DNA of 12,026 nucleotides from SFWF01 sp045539925. Its GTDB lineage: Bacteria > Bacillota > Clostridia > Oscillospirales > Acutalibacteraceae. Made by a program: the position numbers and the translations under genes. This document shows positions 1-5,470 of the stretch, piece by piece. The DNA lies in the NCBI GenBank assembly GCA_045539925.1, contig JAZQGH010000091.1, positions 1 to 12,026 on the forward strand, written 5' to 3'. Positions within the stretch are counted from its first letter, which is position 1. Each line of letters opens with the position of its first letter. Below the pieces are notes generated by a model. That model saw nothing but the letters and a program-made list of their open reading frames with translations. It was not told the DNA's origin and did not search any database.

Positions 1-68
1 CCGTCTTTCAAAACCAATTCGCAGGCTTGTACTTTAAACTCCCTTGTGTAATTCACTTTCTTTTTCAT
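1..68 (-). CDS. IS3-type transposase OrfA, N-terminal fragment (cut by window edge)
   Basis: Reading the minus strand from an ATG at 68-66 gives 22 codons before the window ends: MKKKVNYTREFKVQACELVL followed by KD. The pattern Y-T-x-E-F-K followed by a hydrophobic helix is typical of the N-terminal helix-turn-helix of IS3/IS911-type OrfA transposase subunits, which bind the element's terminal inverted repeats. A good AGGAG ribosome binding site lies at 78-82 (as CTCCT on the plus strand), nine bases upstream of the ATG, so the start is well supported. The rest of the gene, any OrfB and the far end of the element are outside the window. It cannot be said whether the element is intact. The family call rests on a short stretch and is therefore moderate. 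Confidence 0.6.
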   Translation of the reverse strand, partial: MKKKVNYTREFKVQACELVLKD

Positions 69-134
69 TTCGTTCACTCTCCTGAAAATATTTTACCATA
101 TTTTCACTCTTTGAACAGTCCTTTTTTACTATAC

Positions 135-221
135 AACTTTCCTTCTTTTATCTTTTCTCTTTTATCTATTATCTGGAAATGACAATTTTAGAGAAGAGAG
201 AAGAACGAAAAGAGAAAAGTT
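135..221. repeat. Imperfect inverted repeat, polypyrimidine arm then polypurine arm
   Basis: The plus strand carries about 30 nearly pure pyrimidines from 135 to 166, beginning AACTTTCCTTC. After a short gap comes a purine-rich stretch at 190-221 ending GAGAAAAGTT. The reverse complement of the second arm aligns imperfectly with the first, so the region could fold into a long mismatched stem. It lies between the transposase fragment and the tRNA terminator. No coding potential is apparent in 118-229. It could be a degenerate miniature element or a relic of an insertion. Confidence 0.45.
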
Positions 222-229
222 AAGAGAAC

Positions 230-274
230 AAAAAGAAACGACAATCTTCTTGTCGAAAATTGTCGTTTCTTTTT
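230..274 (-). terminator. Rho-independent terminator downstream of tRNA-Ser
   Basis: Bases 230-244 (AAAAAGAAACGACAA) and 260-274 (TTGTCGTTTCTTTTT) form a perfect 15-bp stem with a 15-base loop. On the minus strand the stem follows the tRNA CCA end directly and finishes in a run of T, which fits an intrinsic terminator. No terminator is evident between the WYL regulator gene and the tRNA, so this hairpin may also end read-through transcripts from the long operon upstream. The stem is symmetrical and could also stop plus-strand transcription. Confidence 0.8.
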
Positions 275-365
275 GGCGGAGAAGGAGGGATTCGAACCCT
301 CGAACCACTTTTAATGGTTACACGATTTCCAATCGTGCGCGCTCGACCAACTACGCGACTTCTCC
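274..365 (-). tRNA. tRNA-Ser (anticodon GGA), CCA encoded
   Basis: The minus strand folds as a class II tRNA. The acceptor stem GGAGAAG (365-359) pairs with CTTCTCC (284-278), followed by discriminator G at 277 and a genomically encoded CCA at 276-274. The anticodon stem CACGA/TCGTG encloses the loop TTGGAAA, which puts GGA at 330-328 as the anticodon and reads serine UCC/UCU codons. A long variable arm (AACCATTAAAAGTGGTT) marks the serine class, and the T loop contains the usual GGTTCGAATCC. It has its own promoter just upstream and a terminator just downstream. Confidence 0.95.
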
Positions 366-381
366 ATATTAGCCGAAGACT

Positions 382-410
382 ATTATACACAGTGCTCGGC
401 AAAAAATCAA
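382..410 (-). promoter_or_regulatory. Sigma-A type promoter of tRNA-Ser
   Basis: On the minus strand, a -35 box TTGATT (410-405) and a perfect -10 box TATAAT (387-382) are separated by exactly 17 bases. The -10 box ends 16 bases before the mature 5' end of the tRNA. The -35 box begins only about 10 bases after the stop codon of the WYL regulator gene. This fits a strong, independent stable-RNA promoter. Confidence 0.8.
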
Positions 411-419
411 GTATTTTTT

Positions 420-1421
420 TCAGTTTTTATAAGTTTTACTTAAAACCTCTATGTTTTCGCATATCATTTGCCTGAGGCTGGGCGGATTTACCACCTCAAT
501 ATCTCCGCAGAACTGCATTATCCAGCCGACAAGACCCTGACTTACAAGTCCTTTTGTGCGGAAGCTGAATCTTCCGTCCTCCACACCTATTATATGTATG
601 TCGGCACCGAAACGGTCAATTACCTGTTCGAGAATCTCATAACTGCAGGAAAGCTCTATGTTTTCAAGCTCTCCGCCGTACATATTAAAGGTCTTACTGA
701 CATAATCGGCAATATCGAACCGCTCCTTATAACTGCAGACCTCACTGAAATGACGGTATGGCTCCTCCAGTACGGTGACCGTTTTCATTCTGTCTATGCG
801 CATATGCATAAGGTTATCGTACTTTTCGTTATTACCGACAAGATAATAATGGTCGTCCACCCAGATAAGGGCATAGGGGCTGATTGTGAAAAGCTTTTCT
901 CTGTAGGTTATCTGTCTCTTTTCGTCTATCTTACGGGTGCGGTATTTAAGGGTCACCTTTTTGCCCTCGGCTATGGCAACGCGAAGCGCATCTATACTCA
1001 GATATATCTCCTCATTATCACATTTATGGCTGTAATCTATATAGATACTGCTCTCTCTTGCTCTTGCCTGCTCCTTTGACATCATAGCCTCAAGCTTGCC
1101 TACAAGCTCACGGGTTTTTTTAGGGGTGATGAAGTCTGCCGACTGCACCGCATCGGTGAGAAGATAGAGCTCGGGAAGCTCGAACTCGCGGGATGCCATA
1201 AAAAATCCTGCTCGGGGGCTTCTTGTTTTGATAATATCATATCCGTAGAACATAAGATTATCAATATCGTCGTAGATTGCCTTGCGTTCTGCCTTTATGC
1301 CATACTCAGCAAGGTGCTCACATATTTCACTTGCATTTATAGGATGCTCCTCGTCGGAATATTTGCTGAGAATATCGACAATGTAGAGTATTTTAAGCTT
1401 TCCGCCTACTCTTGCTTCCAT
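420..1421 (-). CDS. HTH + WYL domain transcriptional regulator
   Basis: The predicted product is a cytoplasmic DNA-binding regulator of 333 residues. Residues about 5-65 form a winged helix-turn-helix of the DeoR/HTH_11 type (KLKILYIVDIL, then ERKAIYDDIDNL as recognition region). Residues about 145-215 match a WYL domain, with the signature-like PYALIWVDDHYYLVG at 182-196. The segment from about 240 resembles the WCX extension often found at the end of such proteins. WYL domains are known to bind nucleic acid or nucleotide-type ligands and switch DNA binding. The ATG at 1421 has a GAGGTGG ribosome binding site about six bases upstream and lies 16 bases inside the preceding RNase M5-like gene, so translation is probably coupled. 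It is the last protein gene of the operon. The ligand and targets cannot be inferred. Confidence 0.85.
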   Translation of the reverse strand: MEARVGGKLKILYIVDILSKYSDEEHPINASEICEHLAEYGIKAERKAIYDDIDNLMFYGYDIIKTRSPRAGFFMASREFELPELYLLTDAVQSADFITPKKTRELVGKLEAMMSKEQARARESSIYIDYSHKCDNEEIYLSIDALRVAIAEGKKVTLKYRTRKIDEKRQITYREKLFTISPYALIWVDDHYYLVGNNEKYDNLMHMRIDRMKTVTVLEEPYRHFSEVCSYKERFDIADYVSKTFNMYGGELENIELSCSYEILEQVIDRFGADIHIIGVEDGRFSFRTKGLVSQGLVGWIMQFCGDIEVVNPPSLRQMICENIEVLSKTYKN

Positions 1422-1996
1422 TTTTCCACCTCTTTTATAAAATCGTCATATCCGTAAAGGGAATTAAGCACATCAAGAAGAGAATTTGACGGCAAAAAGT
1501 CGGGCAAGTGCAAAAATTTTAAAAGGGACGCTCTTTTTTCTGTGGCACCCTCTACACCCGAAACACCTATATTATATAAATCGGTTTTGGTTATTTTTCT
1601 GCCGACAATCTGCGCCTTTTCACCGACCACCCCTGCCCTTTTAAGAGCAGTAATTATAATTTCGTCGTCGGTGCCCTCTACCCCCAGCACCCCTTCTGCC
1701 GAGGGGGAATTTTTCCGTTTTTCTTTGCCTTTCAGGGGCGGAAGATAGACATTTTTTATGTTTTCGTGCCCTACCGTCTTTTCCACATATTTGCGTATCA
1801 TCTGACCTGCTCTGTCCGAGTCGGTAAGAATGATTATTCCGCTTTTTTGCGCCAGTGTTTTTATAAGGGCAACCTTTTGTTTGTCTTTGAATATCCGAAA
1901 GCCTTCGGTTGTTATTATAACGGCATCTACTATGTTTTCGAGGCGTATTTTATCATACTTTCCCTCTACGATTACCGCCTGACTGAGTTTAATCAA
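1406..1996 (-). CDS. rnmV: RNase M5-like Toprim protein (DUF4093-type)
   Basis: The product is a Toprim-domain nuclease resembling ribonuclease M5, which matures 5S rRNA in Gram-positive bacteria. The N-terminal strand with the catalytic Glu is visible (AVIVEGKYDK, E11), as is the acidic pair in IIILTDSDRAG (D59, D61), followed by GQMIRKYV. Downstream, GKEKRKNSPSAEGVLGVEG fits the clostridial DUF4093-type RNase M5 pattern. I chose TTG at 1996-1994 as the start (196 residues, MIKLSQAV...) because AGGTGA lies five bases upstream and the protein then begins like other M5 proteins. A GTG at 2005 would add three residues with a poorer site. The start overlaps the end of holA by 8 bases and the stop overlaps the WYL gene by 16, so the three genes are translationally linked. 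Its cellular substrate here is inferred from the family only. Confidence 0.75.
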   Translation of the reverse strand: MIKLSQAVIVEGKYDKIRLENIVDAVIITTEGFRIFKDKQKVALIKTLAQKSGIIILTDSDRAGQMIRKYVEKTVGHENIKNVYLPPLKGKEKRKNSPSAEGVLGVEGTDDEIIITALKRAGVVGEKAQIVGRKITKTDLYNIGVSGVEGATEKRASLLKFLHLPDFLPSNSLLDVLNSLYGYDDFIKEVEKWKQE

Positions 1997-3038
1997 GGGC
2001 TTCACCTGTTTTCATAATATAAACAAGGCGGACTACTAGCTTTTCGATTGCTTGTCTGCCCGATGAGGAATAGCTTTTAAGCTCCTTTTCGGTGCGGATT
2101 ATGGCATCAAAGGAAAGGTTAAGCTTTTTTTCGTCATATTTTCTCAGGTTTCCTGCCGCCCTTTTCAGAAGCCACGCACGGTTTTGCGGGACACCGAATT
2201 TTGATGCTAAGGCTTCGGGATTTTTGCCCTCGCTCTTTGCGAGAAATGCCCTGTACATATCCACAAAAGCCGAAGAAATATTATAAAAAACAATGACTGT
2301 ATCCGAGTTCATATAATAAAGCTCATCAAGAAGCTTCATAGCCCCCGCGGTGTCTCCGTTTATTATCTTTGATGAAAGGTCGTATACCGAGGCTTCTACA
2401 GATTTTACACATACCTTGTCGATTATTTCTCTGGTTATCTCCCCATCCTTTACAAAGGCGCAAAGCTTTGTTATCTCGTTTGAGAGGAAGTTTATATCGG
2501 GAGAGCATATCTCGATAATATAGTTTGCGTTCTGGGCAGAGAGCAGACAGTTTTGTTTTTTTGCCGATGCGCAAAGGTAACGCGAAAGCTCCTCAGGGGT
2601 TTTATGGTCGAGACGCACCACCGCTCCGCCTGCCGACTCGACGCAGGATATAAGTTTTTTAACCTTATCGGATTTTTTGAAATCTACCTCATAAGCACCG
2701 AAATAGAGCACAAAAACACTTGTATCATAAGGGTCACTTGCAAGTTCAAAAAGTTTTTCAAGCTCGGCTTTAGGAGCAGAGTCTATATCAAATTCCGAAA
2801 GGACAACGCACTTTTTATCTGCCATAAGGGGGAAACCGTTAAGCTCGTCATAAACCTGCTGAAGGTCTACCCCGTACTCAAAACGGAGAAGATTCATTTC
2901 GTCGTCGGGCTCTACCGCCGTATTGATTATCCTGTCAAGCGCCTGCTTTTTAAGATAAATATCGTCCCCTGCAATTAAATAAACCGGCAAAACAGATCCT
3001 GTTTCCAATGACGATTTAAGGGTTTTGTCGTTGAGCAT
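1989..3038 (-). CDS. holA: DNA polymerase III subunit delta
   Basis: The product is the delta subunit of the replicative clamp loader, which opens the beta sliding clamp. At 349 residues it has the usual length. It begins with the family hallmark PVYLIAGDDIYLKKQALDRI (residues about 18-37), followed by the AAA+-like region. The C-terminal collar has conserved helices such as NRAWLLKRAAGNL and the lysine-rich region near KLNLSFDAIIRTEKELKS. ATG at 3038 is preferred over the TTG three bases earlier, since AGGAGAGG lies about seven bases upstream. The gene overlaps the 3' end of the comEC-like gene by 23 bases. A comEC-holA pairing is common in Firmicutes and supports both assignments. In many genomes holA is followed by the S20 gene; here an RNase M5-like gene follows instead. 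Confidence 0.93.
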   Translation of the reverse strand: MLNDKTLKSSLETGSVLPVYLIAGDDIYLKKQALDRIINTAVEPDDEMNLLRFEYGVDLQQVYDELNGFPLMADKKCVVLSEFDIDSAPKAELEKLFELASDPYDTSVFVLYFGAYEVDFKKSDKVKKLISCVESAGGAVVRLDHKTPEELSRYLCASAKKQNCLLSAQNANYIIEICSPDINFLSNEITKLCAFVKDGEITREIIDKVCVKSVEASVYDLSSKIINGDTAGAMKLLDELYYMNSDTVIVFYNISSAFVDMYRAFLAKSEGKNPEALASKFGVPQNRAWLLKRAAGNLRKYDEKKLNLSFDAIIRTEKELKSYSSSGRQAIEKLVVRLVYIMKTGEALD

Positions 3039-4515
3039 CAAATTTCCTCTCCTTTCTTCTTAAAACTAAAAAACAAAGAGCCTTTACTAAAAGTATAAAC
3101 GCAACCGCTATCAAAAAGCAATAAATATTTTTATCCTCACTAACATTTATTACTCCAATACCGCTTTCTCCTATGAAGCGTATAACATAAATAAAATAAA
3201 AAATGAATATTTTTGCTGCGAAATAAAGGGGAACACAGCAAAATACACCTATAATGGGTATAAAATACACCGCTGTTGCCACTGCGCCCAAAATAAGTGC
3301 GGCATTTATTGCAAAGGTCACTGCAACATTAGAGATGGGCGATACTGCGGCTACATAACCGAAATAATAGCCTACTATGGGCAATGTGCAGAAAAGGGCA
3401 CAGACCGATATGACAAAGGTTTCCCAGATATATTTAAACACAAGCTCCGCTTTGCCAAATCGCTGAAAGGAGACTATATCGGTGAGCATTGCACCTGGGT
3501 ATATAACCGCAAAGGTTGCCGCTATGGATAAAAGGAAAGCCACATTATAGAAAATATAAGGAAAGGCAAATACTGCTGCAGCCACTCCAAAGCCCAAGGA
3601 ACTTAGACTGTCGGCATTGCGGAATATAAGTTTTCCGACAAGCATAACAAAATATGCGATACTTGCCCTGAGTATTGATACATGGAAAAGACATACAACC
3701 GTAACAAAGCCTACCGACACTATCCCAATAAGTGCCGACATCACCCTGCCTGTTTTTCTGCTCATAGCCCTCATAAGCATTCCGCAGACTATTCCGAGAT
3801 GCATACCCGAAACCACAAGCATATGGCTAACACCTGTATTTTTAACGCTGTTCATAAAATCAGCGGATATTCCGCTTGTATCACCTATTATAAGGGCATT
3901 GAGCAGTGCGGTTGCCTCTGTGCTGCCGCTCATACCTATTGCTTTTCTTATGCTGTTTCGCATATCGTGGGCAAGACGCCAGACCGTAAATGTACCTCGC
4001 TCAGTCACACTTACCTTCTCAATTTCGCAGGTATAGTAAAATCCTTTTGAATAATCGGACAGTCTGTATTTTAGCGGTGTGATTTCAAAAATTACCGTAG
4101 CAGTTACCCTGTCCCCTGCAGAGACTCCCGCATTATAAAACAGAGCCGCTTTTAACTTAATATTCTCTGCCTCAGGGTTTGTACTTTCTTCAACCTTAAT
4201 GCAGTATATACTGTAATTATCCTCATCCCGTACTATCTCTGTTACCCGTCCCGTTACCTCGGCGGTTCGCCCCGCGAGGCTGAGATTTTTCGCTTCCACC
4301 GATGATAAGAGGGTGAAAATACGCACTGCAAGTAGAATAAAAATAAGGGCGACGATTGCGCCCCTATAAAACTCAGTGAAATATTTTACCGTAAGCAACA
4401 CACTTATAACACAGCCTACAAGTAAAAGCAGAGCAATCGTTATGGGTTGTGTTTCTGCTGCAAGAAAGGATGCAGTAAGCCCCGCACCTCCTATGAGCAG
4501 GAAGGGTCTTTTCAT
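3016..4515 (-). CDS. comEC: ComEC/Rec2 family channel protein, short form without the metallo-beta-lactamase domain
   Basis: The product is an inner-membrane protein of the DNA-uptake channel family. After two or three N-terminal membrane segments (residues about 1-70), a soluble stretch at about 75-170 fits the DUF4131/OB-fold region. The competence domain follows, with the signatures ALIIGDTSGIS (197-207) and SHMLVVSGMHLGIVCG (210-225) and a series of hydrophobic helices to about 485. The protein ends at 499 residues with RRKERKFDAQ. Full ComEC proteins run to about 700-800 residues with a C-terminal metallo-beta-lactamase-like nuclease, which is absent here. The true start is ATG at 4515, with AGGAG seven bases upstream. 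The upstream reading frame, open to 4728, only shadows the phosphoribosyltransferase gene. It sits 10 bases after that gene and overlaps holA. Whether it supports DNA uptake is uncertain. Confidence 0.88.
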   Translation of the reverse strand: MKRPFLLIGGAGLTASFLAAETQPITIALLLLVGCVISVLLTVKYFTEFYRGAIVALIFILLAVRIFTLLSSVEAKNLSLAGRTAEVTGRVTEIVRDEDNYSIYCIKVEESTNPEAENIKLKAALFYNAGVSAGDRVTATVIFEITPLKYRLSDYSKGFYYTCEIEKVSVTERGTFTVWRLAHDMRNSIRKAIGMSGSTEATALLNALIIGDTSGISADFMNSVKNTGVSHMLVVSGMHLGIVCGMLMRAMSRKTGRVMSALIGIVSVGFVTVVCLFHVSILRASIAYFVMLVGKLIFRNADSLSSLGFGVAAAVFAFPYIFYNVAFLLSIAATFAVIYPGAMLTDIVSFQRFGKAELVFKYIWETFVISVCALFCTLPIVGYYFGYVAAVSPISNVAVTFAINAALILGAVATAVYFIPIIGVFCCVPLYFAAKIFIFYFIYVIRFIGESGIGVINVSEDKNIYCFLIAVAFILLVKALCFLVLRRKERKFDAQRQNP

Positions 4516-4525
4516 CACAGTTCTC

Positions 4526-5065
4526 CTATCTGAAAAAAAGCGGTAATTTTTCGAGGAAGATAATATCACTGCGGTCTGCCGCGTCACCCTCAGCCAGAAC
4601 GGCACAGGCAGCAGCTTCAGTTCCGCCAGCCGTTTCCACCAGCTGACGCACCGCCGCAAGAGATTCTCCCGTAGAGATAACATCATCAACAATAAGCACT
4701 TTTTTACCCTTAATAAGCGCAACCTCATCCTCGCCGAGATAGAGGGTCTGCTCCTTCTGGGTGGTTATTGAGCGCACCGTTACCGAAACGGGATTTCCCA
4801 TATAAACCTTTACACCCTTACGCGCTACCACATAGGGCTTGCCCGACTGACGGGACATTTCATAAGCTAGGGGTATACTTTTAGCCTCGGGAGTTAGGAT
4901 ATAATCGAACTCTGGGGTTTTCTTTAAAAGCTCCATTGCCGATGCCACGGTTATTTCGGTATCACCGAAAAGTATAAATGCGGCAATATCAAGACTGTCG
5001 GAAACGGGGAATTTTTTAAGGCTTCTCTCAAGCCCTGCGATTTTCATAGTATAAAATTCAGACAT
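4526..5065 (-). CDS. Adenine-type phosphoribosyltransferase
   Basis: The product is a 179-residue cytoplasmic type I phosphoribosyltransferase, which joins a base to the ribose of PRPP. The PRPP-binding loop is plain: VLIVDDVISTGESL at residues about 123-136. The conserved TPEAKSIPLAYEM (58-70), followed by KPYVVARKGVKVYM, fits adenine phosphoribosyltransferase-like salvage enzymes rather than uracil or orotate enzymes. It differs from the standard short Apt, which begins with a FPKEGI-type stretch, so I do not assign the apt symbol. The ATG at 5065 has GAAGGT about eight bases upstream. It follows the HIT gene after a 60-base gap holding a GC-rich hairpin and precedes comEC by 10 bases. A role in purine salvage is inferred; a regulatory base-sensing role cannot be excluded. 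Confidence 0.82.
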   Translation of the reverse strand: MSEFYTMKIAGLERSLKKFPVSDSLDIAAFILFGDTEITVASAMELLKKTPEFDYILTPEAKSIPLAYEMSRQSGKPYVVARKGVKVYMGNPVSVTVRSITTQKEQTLYLGEDEVALIKGKKVLIVDDVISTGESLAAVRQLVETAGGTEAAACAVLAEGDAADRSDIIFLEKLPLFFR

Positions 5066-5082
5066 AATATTTTACCTTCTTT

Positions 5083-5110
5083 GCGGCGCGTCAAGGATGT
5101 CGCGCCCTAC
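5083..5110. repeat. GC-rich intercistronic hairpin, possible dispersed repeat
   Basis: In the 60-base gap between the HIT and phosphoribosyltransferase genes, GGCGCG (5085-5090) pairs with CGCGCC (5101-5106) around a ten-base loop. On the minus strand the unit reads GTAGGGCGCGACATCCTTGA and continues CGCGCCGC. No T-run follows, so it is not an intrinsic terminator. It is far more GC-rich than its surroundings. It resembles short palindromic GTAGGG-type repeats scattered between genes in some Clostridia, but that comparison is from memory only. Confidence 0.55.
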
Positions 5111-5125
5111 ATTATTAAACAAGTT

Positions 5126-5467
5126 TTAACCCGGAGGCCAAGCTAAGTTTCTTCTTGCCAGCAAATGAAAATGAATATGACCTACCGTCTGTCCGCCATC
5201 TTCTCCGCAGTTGTTCACAACGCGGAAGCCCTTTTCGAGGTTTTCGGTCTCGGCGATTTTTGCCACAGCCTCATATATTTTTGCAATAAGATGGCTGTTT
5301 TCGGCAGTAATTTCTGCAGCCGATTTTATATGCTCTTTAGGAACGATTATGGCGTGAAAGGGTGCCTGAGGGTCTATATCGGCGAAGGCATAGACCCACT
5401 CGTCCTCGTAAATTTTTGTAGAGGGTATATCCCCTGCGATTATCTTACAAAAAAGGCAATCGTTCAT
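5126..5467 (-). CDS. Histidine triad (HIT) nucleotide-binding protein, HinT-like
   Basis: The product is a 113-residue HIT-family protein, a small cytoplasmic hydrolase or transferase acting on nucleoside phosphoramidates and similar nucleotide conjugates. The histidine triad is complete: VGHIHFHLLA at residues 95-104, with H97, H99 and H101, H99 being the expected nucleophile. The ending LAWPPG is the usual C-terminus of the HinT branch. The N-terminal CLFCKIIAGDIPS is also canonical, with the Cys pair seen in zinc-binding members. Its ATG at 5467 comes three bases after the alaS stop, and its AGGAG ribosome binding site lies within the last alaS codons, so translation is coupled. Adjacency to alaS is notable because HinT proteins can hydrolyse aminoacyl-adenylates, but a functional link here is only inference. 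Confidence 0.93.
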   Translation of the reverse strand: MNDCLFCKIIAGDIPSTKIYEDEWVYAFADIDPQAPFHAIIVPKEHIKSAAEITAENSHLIAKIYEAVAKIAETENLEKGFRVVNNCGEDGGQTVGHIHFHLLARRNLAWPPG

Positions 5468-5470
5468 TTT

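Noticed and set aside
468..1079. Open plus-strand frame antisense to the WYL gene
   Set aside because: No ribosome binding site or recognisable domain; it mirrors a well-supported gene on the other strand.
1675..1735. A C/G-run-rich patch inside the RNase M5-like gene that looks like an inserted intergenic repeat
   Set aside because: The encoded KRKNSPSAEGVLGVEG fits the normal DUF4093-type RNase M5 pattern and the frame is intact, so it is probably ordinary coding sequence.
3016..3060. ComEC as a pseudogene truncated by a frameshift
   Set aside because: No remnant of the nuclease-like domain follows; holA begins within the end of the gene with a proper ribosome binding site, so the short form looks settled.
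4516..4728. An N-terminal extension of the ComEC frame of about 71 residues
   Set aside because: It overlaps the phosphoribosyltransferase gene, its sequence is Arg/Leu-rich with no family likeness, and a clear AGGAG-ATG start exists at 4515.
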